A DNA stretch of 64,000 nt from Pseudomonadota bacterium (GTDB taxonomy: Bacteria > Pseudomonadota > Gammaproteobacteria > Burkholderiales > Burkholderiaceae_C). Below are positions 42,229-51,496 of the stretch, in pieces. The DNA lies in NCBI GenBank assembly GCA_018241185.1, contig JAFEEH010000198.1, forward strand, positions 20,789-84,788, written 5' to 3'. The notes beneath the pieces are model-generated. The model was not told the origin of the DNA. It did not search any database and was given only the letters and a program-made list of their open reading frames with translations. The translations under genes were made by a program, and so were the position numbers. Position 1 is the stretch's first letter. Every line of letters starts with the position of its first letter.

Positions 42229-42800
42229 CGCGCCCGGGCCCGGATTTCGGGAATCGCCTTCTGCAGGTAGTACACCATCGACCAGATGGTGAGCACCGCC
42301 GAGATCCAGATCAGCCACTGGCCCCAGGCGCCGGTGTCGATGACGCCGAACAGGCGCCCGTTGTAAAGCAGGAAGGGGATGGCCACCATCTGCACGACCG
42401 TCTTGACCTTGCCGATCATGTGCACGGCGACGCTCTTGCTGGCGCCGATCTGCGCCATCCATTCGCGCAGGGCCGAGATCGCGATCTCGCGGCCGATGAT
42501 GATCAGGGCCACGAAGACGTCACAGCGGTTCAGGTGCACCAGCACCAGCAGCGACGCGCAGACCAGGAACTTGTCGGCCACCGGATCGAGGAAGGCGCCG
42601 AAGGCCGAGGTCTGGTTCAGCTTGCGGGCCAGATAGCCGTCGAGCCAGTCGGTGGCGGCGAAGACGATGAACATCACCGTCGCGATCAGGTTGCGCATCG
42701 GCTCGGCGATGGGCAGGTAGAACACCCCCACGATGAGCGGAATCGCGACGATGCGCGTCCAGGTCATGATGGTGGGGAGCGTCCAGAACATGCGGCTCAT
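42225..42800 (-). CDS. pgsA: CDP-diacylglycerol-glycerol-3-phosphate 3-phosphatidyltransferase
   Basis: This 191-residue membrane enzyme makes phosphatidylglycerol phosphate, the precursor of phosphatidylglycerol and cardiolipin. It has the CDP-alcohol phosphotransferase motif D-G-x2-A-R-x8-G-x3-D-x3-D in LDGYLARKLNQ and GAFLDPVADK, and four hydrophobic segments. ATG at 42800 or 42791 are both possible. It lies 54 bp after uvrC, the same neighbour as in many proteobacteria. Confidence 0.95.
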   Translation of the reverse strand: MSRMFWTLPTIMTWTRIVAIPLIVGVFYLPIAEPMRNLIATVMFIVFAATDWLDGYLARKLNQTSAFGAFLDPVADKFLVCASLLVLVHLNRCDVFVALIIIGREIAISALREWMAQIGASKSVAVHMIGKVKTVVQMVAIPFLLYNGRLFGVIDTGAWGQWLIWISAVLTIWSMVYYLQKAIPEIRARAR

Positions 42801-42854
42801 TGTGTCATGCGCCCGTGAAGCCATGACCGGCACGGGCCTTGGCGCGCGGGCCGA

Positions 42855-44849
42855 TCAGTGCAGGGCGCGGTAGATCTCCTCGGCCAGGTCGAAGGCGATG
42901 CCGTCGACCGAGGCGATGTCCTCCACGCTGGCCGCCGCCACACCGCGGATGCCACCGAAGCGCTGCAGCAGCCGGGCGCGCCGCTTGGGGCCGATGCCGG
43001 GAATCTCCTCCAACTGGCTGCCGCCCACCCGCACCTTGGCCCGCTTGGCCCGCATGCCGGTGATGGCGAAGCGGTGCGCCTCGTCGCGGATCTGCGCCAC
43101 CAGCATCAGCGCCGCCGAATCGCGGCCGAGGTACACCTTCTCGCGCCCGTCGGCAAAGACCAATTCCTCCAGCCCGACCTTGCGGCCCTCGCCCTTCTCG
43201 ACGCCGACGATCAGCGACAGCGGCAGCCCCAGTTCGCTGAACACCTCGCGCGCCATCGAGACCTGCCCCTTCCCGCCGTCGACCAGCACCAGATCGGGCA
43301 TGCGTGCACCGACGGTGCCGGGTGGCGCATCGCCCCCTGCCGCGTCGCCCGGCGGCGGAGCCTCGGCCTCGGCGGCGATGGCCTCGGCGATCTTGCCGTA
43401 GCGGCGCTGCAGCACCTGGCGCATGGCGGCGTAGTCGTCGCCCGGCGTGATGCCCTCGATGTTGTAGCGCCGGTACTCGCGGTTCTGCATCGCGTGGTGC
43501 TCGAACACCACGCACGAGGCCTGCGTCGCCTCGCCCGCCGTGTGCGAGATGTCGAAGCATTCGATGCGGAAGCTGTCCAGGTCGTCCGGCGCCAGCTCGA
43601 GCGCGTCGACCAGCGCCCGCGTGCGTGCCTGCTGCGAGCCCTCCTCGGCCAGCAGCCGCGCGAGCTGGATGTCGGCGTTCTTCTGGGCCATCTCCAGCCA
43701 CAGGCGCCGCTGGGCGCGCGGCTGGAAGACGGCGGTGGTGCGCTGGCCCGCCTGCTGCGCGATGGCCTCGATCAGCTCGCGCCCCACCGCTTCGCCCAGC
43801 ACCAGCGTCGCCGGCGCGGGCGAGTCGATGTAGTGCTGGGCGATGAAGGCCTCGAGCACCTGCTGCTCGACCGTTTCGACCTCGGCGGCGACGTCCGGGC
43901 CACCGTCTTCCTGTGCCTCGGCCTGCGCCACCAGGGCGGCGTCTTCCACGTGAGCGGGGAAGTAGGCCCGGTCGCCCAGGTGCCGCCCGCCGCGCACCAT
44001 GGCGAGGTTCACGCACGCCTTGCCCCCCTGCACCTTCACCGCCAGGATGTCGACGTCCTTGTCCGACGCGATCTCCACCGACTGCTGGTGCAGCACTTTC
44101 GACAGCGCCGACATGCGGTTGCGCAACTCGGCCGCCTGCTCGAACTCCAGCTTCTCGGCGTGCTGCATCATCCGCCCCTCCAGCTCGGCCAGCACCTGCT
44201 GGGTGTCGCCGCGCAGGAAGGCCTCGGCATCGGCCACGTCGTCGGCGTAGGCCTGCGGCTCGATGTGGCCCACGCAGGGCCCGGTGCAGCGCTTGATCTG
44301 GTAGAGCAGGCAGGGCCGGGTGCGGTTGACGTACACCGTGTCCTCGCAGGTGCGCAGGCGGAACACCTTCTGCAGCTGCTGGATGGTCTCCTTCACCGCC
44401 CACGCGCTGGGATAAGGGCCGAAGTAGCGGTGCCGCCGGTCGGTCGCGCCGCGGTAGTAGGCCAGGCGCGGCACGCTGCCGGCCGCCAGCCCGTCGGCGC
44501 CGTCGCGTTCGCGGGTGCCGGTGATCTTCAGGTAGGGGTAGCTCTTGTCGTCGCGGAACAGGATGTTGTAGCGCGGCTTGAGCGTCTTGATGAGGTTGTT
44601 CTCGAGCAGCAGCGCCTCGGCCTCGGAGCGCACGACGGTGGTCTCCATGCGTGCGATCTTGCCGATCATGTGGCCGATGCGCGTGCCGCCGTGGTTCTTC
44701 TGGAAGTAGCTCGACACCCGCTTCTTGAGGTTGCGCGCCTTGCCGACGTAGAGCACGCCGCCGGCCGCATCGAAGTAGCGATAGACGCCGGGCATCGAGG
44801 GCAGCGCGGCCACCTCGGCCAGCAGTTGTTCGGAATGCACGTCTGACAT
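42855..44849 (-). CDS. uvrC: Excinuclease ABC subunit C
   Basis: This 664-residue nuclease makes the two incisions in nucleotide-excision repair. It has the GIY-YIG domain ([20 protein letters not shown]), a UVR motif near 215-250 ([20 protein letters not shown]), the RNase-H-like C-terminal nuclease ([36 protein letters not shown]) and a helix-hairpin-helix end ([16 protein letters not shown]). The N-terminal 165 residues upstream of the ATG in the open frame are not part of it. A short Asp/Pro-rich insertion precedes VLVDGG. Confidence 0.97.
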   Translation of the reverse strand: MSDVHSEQLLAEVAALPSMPGVYRYFDAAGGVLYVGKARNLKKRVSSYFQKNHGGTRIGHMIGKIARMETTVVRSEAEALLLENNLIKTLKPRYNILFRDDKSYPYLKITGTRERDGADGLAAGSVPRLAYYRGATDRRHRYFGPYPSAWAVKETIQQLQKVFRLRTCEDTVYVNRTRPCLLYQIKRCTGPCVGHIEPQAYADDVADAEAFLRGDTQQVLAELEGRMMQHAEKLEFEQAAELRNRMSALSKVLHQQSVEIASDKDVDILAVKVQGGKACVNLAMVRGGRHLGDRAYFPAHVEDAALVAQAEAQEDGGPDVAAEVETVEQQVLEAFIAQHYIDSPAPATLVLGEAVGRELIEAIAQQAGQRTTAVFQPRAQRRLWLEMAQKNADIQLARLLAEEGSQQARTRALVDALELAPDDLDSFRIECFDISHTAGEATQASCVVFEHHAMQNREYRRYNIEGITPGDDYAAMRQVLQRRYGKIAEAIAAEAEAPPPGDAAGGDAPPGTVGARMPDLVLVDGGKGQVSMAREVFSELGLPLSLIVGVEKGEGRKVGLEELVFADGREKVYLGRDSAALMLVAQIRDEAHRFAITGMRAKRAKVRVGGSQLEEIPGIGPKRRARLLQRFGGIRGVAAASVEDIASVDGIAFDLAEEIYRALH

Positions 44850-44883
44850 GGCGGCTATTGTGGCCGCGCCACGCGGCCATTTA

Positions 44884-44947
44884 CTTTCAAGCCAAAAGTG
44901 CCCGCAGCGCCCGCGGGGTGGGCGCAGGCAGCTATCAATTCCATAGC
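44884..44947 (-). repeat. Dispersed repeat, copy 7
   Basis: On the minus strand it starts GCTATGGAATTGATAGC, contains the CGCCCACC...GCGGGCGC centre, and ends CTTTTGGCTTGAAAGT. It fills the gap between the divergent uvrC and earP genes, where their promoters should be. Confidence 0.9.
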
Positions 44948-44984
44948 AACCGCCATGCGCCGGGGTGCCACGGACAATCGCCCC

Positions 44985-46100
44985 ATGCCGACGCCCGACA
45001 CCGACCGCCTGCGCTGGGACCTGTTCTGCCGCGTCATCGACAACCACGGCGACCTGGGCGTGTGCTGGCGTCTGGCCCGCCAGCTCGCCGACGGCGGCGA
45101 CGCGGTGCGCCTGTGGATCGACGACGGTCGTGCGCTCGCCTGGATGGCGCCCGCGGGCCACGCGGGCGTCACGGTGATCGACTGGGGCGACGCGGGCGCC
45201 GTGCAGCGGGCCGTGGCTGAGGCGCCGGCGCCCGATGTGCTGGTCGAGGCCTTCGGCTGCGACCCGGCGCCCGAACTCGTCGCGCACTTCGCCCGCCACG
45301 CCGGCACGGCGCGCCGCCACGCCTGGATCAACCTCGAATACCTCTCGGCCGAACCGTACGTGGAACGGTTGCACGGCCTGCCCTCCCCCGTCTTCCGCGG
45401 CCCGGGCGAGGGCATGACCAAGTGGTTCTTCTACCCGGGCTTCACGCCGGCGACGGGCGGGCTGCTGTGCGAGCCGGGCCTGGTCGCGCAACGAGACGCC
45501 TTCGACAGGCGCGCCTGGCTCGCCGGACAGGGCATCGCCTGGCGGGGCGAGTCGCTCGTGTCCCTCTTCTGCTACGAGCCGCCTGCGCTGGCGCCGCTGC
45601 TTCGGCAGTGGATGGACGACCTGGAACCGACACGCCTGCTGGTCACCGCCGGCCGCGCAAACAACGCCGTCGAGCAGGCCCTGAAGATGCTGGAAGCCCC
45701 GCCGGACGGGCGCGGCGCGCTATCGATTTCATATCTGCCGCATCTGCCCCAGCCCGCGTTCGACGCGCTCCTGTGGTCCTGCGACCTGAACCTCGTGCGG
45801 GGCGAGGATTCCTTCGTCCGCGCCCACTGGGCAGGCGCCCCCTTCGTCTGGCAGACCTACCCGCAGGACGACGACGCCCACCATGTCAAGTTGAACGCCT
45901 GGCTGGACTGGCTCGATGCGCCGGCCTCGCTACGCGCTTTCCACCACGCCTGGAACGGCTTTTCGGACGCACCGGCGCTGGCGCCCGACGCGGCCACGCT
46001 GGCCGGTTGGTGCGCTGCCGCGCAGGCAGGCCGCGCGCGGCTGCAGGCCCAGGACGACCTGGCCACCCAGCTGCGCGGCTTCGTCACCCAAAAAAGCTAA
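44985..46100 (+). CDS. earP: EF-P arginine rhamnosyltransferase
   Basis: This 371-residue glycosyltransferase adds rhamnose from dTDP-rhamnose to Arg32 of elongation factor P. It shows the family patterns [38 protein letters not shown] and [20 protein letters not shown], including the conserved Asp and the R-G-E-D-S loop that bind the sugar nucleotide. It is directly upstream of efp, whose product has Arg32. The ATG at 44985 and an earlier in-frame one at 44955 are both possible. Confidence 0.95.
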   Translation: MPTPDTDRLRWDLFCRVIDNHGDLGVCWRLARQLADGGDAVRLWIDDGRALAWMAPAGHAGVTVIDWGDAGAVQRAVAEAPAPDVLVEAFGCDPAPELVAHFARHAGTARRHAWINLEYLSAEPYVERLHGLPSPVFRGPGEGMTKWFFYPGFTPATGGLLCEPGLVAQRDAFDRRAWLAGQGIAWRGESLVSLFCYEPPALAPLLRQWMDDLEPTRLLVTAGRANNAVEQALKMLEAPPDGRGALSISYLPHLPQPAFDALLWSCDLNLVRGEDSFVRAHWAGAPFVWQTYPQDDDAHHVKLNAWLDWLDAPASLRAFHHAWNGFSDAPALAPDAATLAGWCAAAQAGRARLQAQDDLATQLRGFVTQKS

Positions 46101-46109
46101 AATAGCGGG
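46098..46109 (+). promoter_or_regulatory. Candidate -10 block (TAAAATAGCGGG) upstream of efp
   Basis: The block is identical to one at 2003-2014. It overlaps the last codons of earP and would give efp its own transcript with a leader of about 145 bases. The -35 region is weak. Confidence 0.35.
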
Positions 46110-46253
46110 CTTTGCGGAAATCGGGGTTGCGACCTCGGCGGCCTTTTCAGGGGCCTTTCGCACAACCCGCCGCGGGTCCGCAGCGCGCCAGCCACAGCCC
46201 GTGAGCCGGCGACCTGCACCGAGCGGCCAACGTCCCCCCAAGGACACACACTC

Positions 46254-46808
46254 ATGAAAATCGCTCAAGAAATCCGCGCCGGCAACGTCATCATGCACGG
46301 CAAGGACCCGATGGTCGTGCTCAAGACCGAATACAGCCGCGGCGGCCGCAACAGCGCCACCGTGCGCATGAAGATGAAAAGCCTGATCGCCAACTTCAAC
46401 ACCGAAGTGGTCTTCAAGGCCGACGACAAGATCGACCAGATCGTGCTGGACAAGAAGGAGTGCACCTACTCCTACTTCGCCGACCCGATGTATGTCTGCA
46501 TGGACAGCGAATACAACCAGTACGAAGTCGAAGCCGAGAACATGGGCGACGCCCTGAACTACCTCGAAGACGGCATGCCGCTCGAAGTGGTGTTCTACGA
46601 CGGCAAGGCCATCTCGGTCGAAGTGCCGACCAGTGTCGAGCGCGAGATCACCTGGACCGAACCGGCCGTCAAGGGCGACACCTCGGGCAAGGTGCTCAAG
46701 CCCGCCAAGATCGCCACCGGCTTCGAAGTGCCCGTGCCGCTCTTCGTGTCGCAAGGCGACAAGATCGAAATCGACACCCGCACGGGCGAATACCGCAAGC
46801 GCGTCTGA
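46254..46808 (+). CDS. efp: Translation elongation factor P
   Basis: This 184-residue factor rescues ribosomes stalled at polyproline. It has three beta domains with [20 protein letters not shown] at the start and [13 protein letters not shown] at the end. Domain I has SRGGRNSA with Arg32 at the tip, the residue rhamnosylated by EarP, in place of the lysine of the EpmA system. A clear terminator follows at 46833. Polyproline-rich proteins such as the TonB in this window (26040-26280) would depend on it. Confidence 0.98.
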   Translation: MKIAQEIRAGNVIMHGKDPMVVLKTEYSRGGRNSATVRMKMKSLIANFNTEVVFKADDKIDQIVLDKKECTYSYFADPMYVCMDSEYNQYEVEAENMGDALNYLEDGMPLEVVFYDGKAISVEVPTSVEREITWTEPAVKGDTSGKVLKPAKIATGFEVPVPLFVSQGDKIEIDTRTGEYRKRV

Positions 46809-46832
46809 GCGCGCGGCGGCGCACCCGGCCAG

Positions 46833-46855
46833 AGGCTCCTTCGGGAGCCTTTTTC
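46833..46855 (+). terminator. Terminator of efp
   Basis: AGGCTCC, loop TTCG, GGAGCCT followed by T5; 25 bp after the efp stop. Confidence 0.92.
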
Positions 46856-46926
46856 TTTGGGCGGCCGCGACAGGCGCAGCCACCGGCACCGATAGACTCG
46901 CCGCCTTCACTGTGCCGCCGCATCCC

Positions 46927-47517
46927 ATGGCCAAGACCTCCCATTCCGACGAATTCAAGCGCCAGCTGGTCGACGAAGCGCTGAACCGCACGCCACGCGG
47001 CGGCTTTCCCGAACTGGAGAAGCGCCACGGCCTGAAGCCCGGCACGCTGTTCGACTGGGTGGAAACGCTGGGCCCGCCGCCCCCACCGGCCCCCTTCTCG
47101 TCGCTGCACTTCTGGGTCGGCACCACCCCCCTGTCCGACGCCGAATTCGGGGCCTACTTCGACGCGGCCGACGACTACTGGTCGCACGAAGTCGAGGAGA
47201 TCGAGGCGGCCGACACGGACCTCACGGGCTGCGGCTTCTGCGTCGACCTGGGCATGCGCTTCCTCTATGACGAGGACCTGCTGCTGGTGATCCGCCTGGA
47301 AACGCCGGTGCCCGTGCGCGAGCTGGCCGAGATGAGCACGATCGAATCGGACGCGTCCGTGCAGGCCATCGTGGCCGCTTGCGCCGAGCGGGGCATCCGG
47401 AGCGCGAATGCCATGTTCGTCTACGCCGACCCGACCGAAGCGGTGACGGACAGGGCCAGGCTGTACAACGGCCTGCCCTACATCGGCCTGTTCCAGAGCA
47501 AGCCCGCCAAGAAGTGA
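46927..47517 (+). CDS. HTH (transposase-8-like)-Imm22 immunity fusion protein
   Basis: This 196-residue protein joins a 50-residue N-terminal helix-turn-helix of the IS3-type transposase OrfA/Terminase kind (SDEFKRQLVDEALNRTPRGG, LKPGTLFDWVETLG) to a C-terminal domain that resembles immunity family 22: HFWVGTTPLSDAEFGAYFD, GCGFCVDLGMRFLYDEDLLL, and a helix ending ANAMFVYADP. Imm22 proteins neutralise contact-dependent toxins in polymorphic-toxin loci. No toxin gene is nearby, so it would be an orphan. The Imm22 call is from motif memory. Confidence 0.65.
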   Translation: MAKTSHSDEFKRQLVDEALNRTPRGGFPELEKRHGLKPGTLFDWVETLGPPPPPAPFSSLHFWVGTTPLSDAEFGAYFDAADDYWSHEVEEIEAADTDLTGCGFCVDLGMRFLYDEDLLLVIRLETPVPVRELAEMSTIESDASVQAIVAACAERGIRSANAMFVYADPTEAVTDRARLYNGLPYIGLFQSKPAKK

Positions 47518-47548
47518 TCCGAAGGCAGCACCGGCGTAAGCTGGCGCG

Positions 47549-48337
<789 letters not shown>

Positions 48338-48420
48338 CCGGGCTTGTGGCCCGCCTGGCCCGATGCTTGCTGGGCGCACAATCACTGTCACCCGAAGCAC
48401 CCGCGACCCCCCGCCCAAGA

Positions 48421-49290
48421 ATGAGCCCCAACGACACGCACGACCTCCACGACAAACGCCTCGCCGACGCCTGGGCCACGCTCCAGGCCCACGCCGACCA
48501 GGGGCTGCCGCTCGACCACGATCCCTCCCGCCTGGCTTTTGCCGACCCCGAGTTCCTGCTGCGCCGCGAAACCCGCGGCCTGCGCATGCAACTGGAGCTG
48601 ATGAAGCCCGACCTGGAGATGCGCGCCCACGGCATCGAGAACACGATCGTCGTCTTCGGCAGCGCGCGCTTTCGCAGCGAGGAAGAAATGGGCGCGCTCA
48701 TCGCCCAGGCCGACGCCGCCGGCGACGCCAAGGCCGCCGCCCGCTGGCGCAAGCTGGCGCGTGGCAGCCACTACTACGAGCAGGCGCGCGCCTTCGGCAA
48801 GCTGGTCGCGCACTACAGCAACGACAAGGACCCGGCCGACCAGCTCTTCGTGTGCACGGGCGGCGGCCCCGGCATCATGCAGGCGGCCAACCGCGGCGCC
48901 TACGAGGGCGGCGGTCTGTCGGTCGGCCTGGCCATCGCGCTGCCGATGGAAGAGGCCGCCAACCCCTACGTCACGCCGGCGCTGTCGTTCAAGTTCCACT
49001 ACTTCGCCATCCGCAAGATGCACTTCATGATGCGGGCGAAGGCGCTGGTGGCCTTCCCGGGCGGCTTCGGCACGCTGGACGAACTCTTCGAGGTCGTCAC
49101 GCTCGTGCAGACCCGCAAGTCCAAGCAGGTGCCGATCGTGCTGTTCGGCTCCGAGTATTGGAAGCGGCTGATCGACTTCGACTTCCTGGTCGAGGAAGGC
49201 GTGATCTCGCCCGAGGACATCGACCTCTTCGAGTACGTCGACACGCCCGAGGATGCGTGGGCGGCGATCAAGCGCTTCTACAAGCTCTGA
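48421..49290 (+). CDS. LOG family protein (TIGR00730-like nucleotide N-glycosidase fold)
   Basis: This 289-residue protein has the LOG motif PGGFGTLDELFEV near residue 215, an E-x-x followed by an upstream GGGPGIMQAANRGAYEGGG nucleotide-binding loop, as in cytokinin riboside 5'-monophosphate phosphoribohydrolases. In bacteria this fold hydrolyses AMP or related nucleotides. About 75 N-terminal residues precede the core, as in the longer type of LOG protein. A dispersed repeat starts 5 bp after the stop. Confidence 0.9.
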   Translation: MSPNDTHDLHDKRLADAWATLQAHADQGLPLDHDPSRLAFADPEFLLRRETRGLRMQLELMKPDLEMRAHGIENTIVVFGSARFRSEEEMGALIAQADAAGDAKAAARWRKLARGSHYYEQARAFGKLVAHYSNDKDPADQLFVCTGGGPGIMQAANRGAYEGGGLSVGLAIALPMEEAANPYVTPALSFKFHYFAIRKMHFMMRAKALVAFPGGFGTLDELFEVVTLVQTRKSKQVPIVLFGSEYWKRLIDFDFLVEEGVISPEDIDLFEYVDTPEDAWAAIKRFYKL

Positions 49291-49294
49291 GCGG

Positions 49295-49360
49295 GTTTCA
49301 TTGACCGAATCGGGCCGCAGCGCCCGTCCAGCGGGCGCGAGCAGCTATCTTTTCGATAGC
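49295..49360 (-). repeat. Dispersed repeat, copy 8
   Basis: On the minus strand it starts GCTATCGAAAAGATAGC, contains CGCCCGCTGGACGGGCGC and ends CCGATTCGGTCAATGAAA. It begins 5 bp after the LOG stop. Confidence 0.9.
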
Positions 49361-49387
49361 GATCGAGGTTGACCCGGCGTGCTCTTG

Positions 49388-50155
49388 TCAGGGGCTGCGC
49401 TCGGCACCCGGCGCGTCGGGCAGCGCGGCGTCGGGCGCGTCGTCTGCAGGCCGGTGCGATGCGCCCAGCCCCATGCCCATGCCCGCGCCACCGGCCATCG
49501 CGCCCCCGGCACCGCCGCCACCCGCACCCCCACGGCCACCCGCGCCACCCGTTCCCTGCCCGGCGCCGCCGCCGCGCGATCCAGCACCGCCAGCGGCCCC
49601 GGGACGCGCCGGCCCCTGCGGCGGCACCACCAGGTCGGCCGGCACGGGTGCCAGGTCCAGCGCCTCGCGGATGAAGCCGCGCAGCGAGGCGACCAGCGGC
49701 CCGACAAGCACGACCCGCCCCGCCACCATGTCCTGCGCCGCCTGCACGGCCAGGCGCACTTGCTCTTCGGTGCCGAGCAGGATCACGTCGGACAGCGCCG
49801 CCTCCACCGCGTCGCGGATGCGGCGCCGCCGCTCGGCGACGCTCGCCGGCAGTTCGCGTTCCACCGGCAGCACGGCCTCGACGTCGCCGGCTGGCGTGGC
49901 CTGTGCTCGGACGCGCCCGCCGCCGTGCGAGGGATCGACCTCGAGGTTGCCGGTGAACGAGCCGCCCAGCACCTTGTAGGCGGCGATCAGCGTGCGCAGG
50001 CGCTCGTTGATCTGCCGGTTCTGGCGCTCGCGCCGCCGCTGCAGCGTCTGCATGAACACAAGGCGGATGCCGACTGCCACCAGCGACACGAGCACCAGCC
50101 CGAACAGGGTGGTCACAGCCGCGGACCAGGAGGAGAAGTCGAAGGCGTTGCGCAT
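49388..50155 (-). CDS. Membrane-anchored hypothetical protein with Gly-rich tail
   Basis: I do not recognise this 255-residue protein. One membrane helix lies at about 13-35 (VTTLFGLVLVSLVAVGIRLVF), followed by a charged helix with QRRRERQNRQINERLRTLIA, a predicted soluble domain (about 60-165, including RRRRIRDAVEAALSDVILLG and a VAGRVVLVGPL strand) and a 60-residue Gly/Ala-rich low-complexity tail (with GGAGGRGGAGGGGAGG). The order points to a cytoplasmic domain held at the membrane. It is 59 bp downstream of the MFS gene on the same strand. Confidence 0.7.
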   Translation of the reverse strand: MRNAFDFSSWSAAVTTLFGLVLVSLVAVGIRLVFMQTLQRRRERQNRQINERLRTLIAAYKVLGGSFTGNLEVDPSHGGGRVRAQATPAGDVEAVLPVERELPASVAERRRRIRDAVEAALSDVILLGTEEQVRLAVQAAQDMVAGRVVLVGPLVASLRGFIREALDLAPVPADLVVPPQGPARPGAAGGAGSRGGGAGQGTGGAGGRGGAGGGGAGGAMAGGAGMGMGLGASHRPADDAPDAALPDAPGAERSP

Positions 50156-50214
50156 GGCTGCAAGTGTCACGCAGCGGCGATGGGGGTCCGCGTCGGCGCG
50201 CCGCCCGGCCGCGT

Positions 50215-51399
50215 TCAGGACGGCGGCGCGCGCAGCCCCCACACCGCCCGCGCACCGGAGGCGACGACGGCGCCCACGACCCAGAACACGCCGCCGATGC
50301 CGATCAGCGCGCCGAGCGAGCCGAAGAGCATGGGCATGGCAACGCTCGACGCATTGATCGTCATGAGCCGCAGCCCCAGCGCCTCGCCGTGGCGGGTGTG
50401 CGGCGTGATCTGGTGCAGCATGCTCATGACCATCGGCTGCACCGCGCCCAGCGCGAAGCCCAGCACCACGGAGCACAGGCCCATAAGCCAGGGCGACTCC
50501 AGCAGCGGGTAGACCGAAAACACGAGGGCCGTGACGATCGTCGACGTGAGGATCACGCTGCGCTCCGACGCGCGCGCCGCCAGCACCGGCAGCAGCACCC
50601 GCACGAGGGCAGCGGCGATGGCGAAGGCGCCCAGGATCGAGCCGATGACCGAGGCGCTCAGGCCGCGCTCGTGCCCCAGCACCGGCAGCACGAAGGCGTG
50701 CACGTCCCAGCTCGAGGACTGCAGCCAGTTGACGAACAGCAGGCGGCGGAACATCGGTTCGCGCAGCAGGTCCCAGGCGCGCGTGGGCACGGCGCCCACG
50801 GCGGGCGGCGTGCGCGCGGGTTCGTCCACGCTGCGCACCAGCAGCCAGCAGGCGATCGGCAGCAGCGCCATCACGGCGAAGCAGACGCGAAAGGATGGCA
50901 GGTCGGCCGGCGCGCCGCCCCACAGCCGGCTGCCATGGTCGATGAGCAGACCCGCGACGAACGGGCCAAGGAAGTTGGCGCCGGCCGGCGCGATCGCCAG
51001 CCAGCTGAACATGCGCTTGAGCTGCGTCGGGTTGCTCGCAGCCCGTCCCACATGGCGCTGCAGCGCGATGACCGTGGCGCCGGTCGACCCACCGGTGAGC
51101 AGCGCCGCCACGCACATGGCAGGGAACACCGGAAAGGCCAGCACCAGCGCCGCGCCGGCCACGGCCGCGATCACCGACAGCGCCAGCGGCCGCTTGAGCC
51201 CGTGCCGGTCGGCGAAGCGGCCGGCAGGCAGCGCGAGGAACACCTGCGTGAGCGCGAACAGCGCGATCAGCACCCCGACCGCCGCCGGGCTGTAGCCCTG
51301 CTGCAGCGCCAGCAGCGGCGTGGCCAGGCGCATGCCGGCCATGGTGGCATGCAGGCAGACCTGGGCGAGGATCAGGCGCAGCAGTTCGGCGCCGTTCAT
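50215..51399 (-). CDS. Major facilitator superfamily transporter
   Basis: This 394-residue inner-membrane protein has about 12 membrane helices and the MFS loop motif between helices 2 and 3 in ALPAGRFADRHGLKRPL. It resembles drug or metabolite exporters of the DHA1 kind; no substrate can be assigned. It is preceded by a dispersed repeat (51412-51475) within 15 bp of its start, so its promoter and ribosome-binding region may derive in part from that repeat. Confidence 0.9.
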   Translation of the reverse strand: MNGAELLRLILAQVCLHATMAGMRLATPLLALQQGYSPAAVGVLIALFALTQVFLALPAGRFADRHGLKRPLALSVIAAVAGAALVLAFPVFPAMCVAALLTGGSTGATVIALQRHVGRAASNPTQLKRMFSWLAIAPAGANFLGPFVAGLLIDHGSRLWGGAPADLPSFRVCFAVMALLPIACWLLVRSVDEPARTPPAVGAVPTRAWDLLREPMFRRLLFVNWLQSSSWDVHAFVLPVLGHERGLSASVIGSILGAFAIAAALVRVLLPVLAARASERSVILTSTIVTALVFSVYPLLESPWLMGLCSVVLGFALGAVQPMVMSMLHQITPHTRHGEALGLRLMTINASSVAMPMLFGSLGALIGIGGVFWVVGAVVASGARAVWGLRAPPS

Positions 51400-51411
51400 G
51401 GGCGCCTCGGC

Positions 51412-51475
51412 TTTTCAAGCCAAATCGGGCTGCAGCGCCCGTCCTGCCTGCGAGAGCAGCTATGGATTCGATAGC
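51412..51475 (-). repeat. Dispersed repeat, copy 9
   Basis: On the minus strand it starts GCTATCGAATCCATAGC, has TCTCGCAGGCAGGACGGGCGC in the middle and ends CCGATTTGGCTTGAAAAG. It lies between rmuC and the MFS gene, both on the minus strand. Confidence 0.9.
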
Positions 51476-51496
51476 AACCGGCTGGCGCGGGCACCG

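Noticed and set aside
45720-45745. GCTATCGATTTCATATCTGCC inside earP looks like the start of a dispersed repeat copy.
   Set aside because: The GC-rich middle and T-rich tail are missing, and the encoded [12 protein letters not shown] aligns without insertion with other EarP proteins.
49470-49620. A GGC/GCC-rich low-complexity tract.
   Set aside because: It encodes the Gly/Ala-rich tail of the membrane-anchored hypothetical protein; no separate repeat unit is seen.
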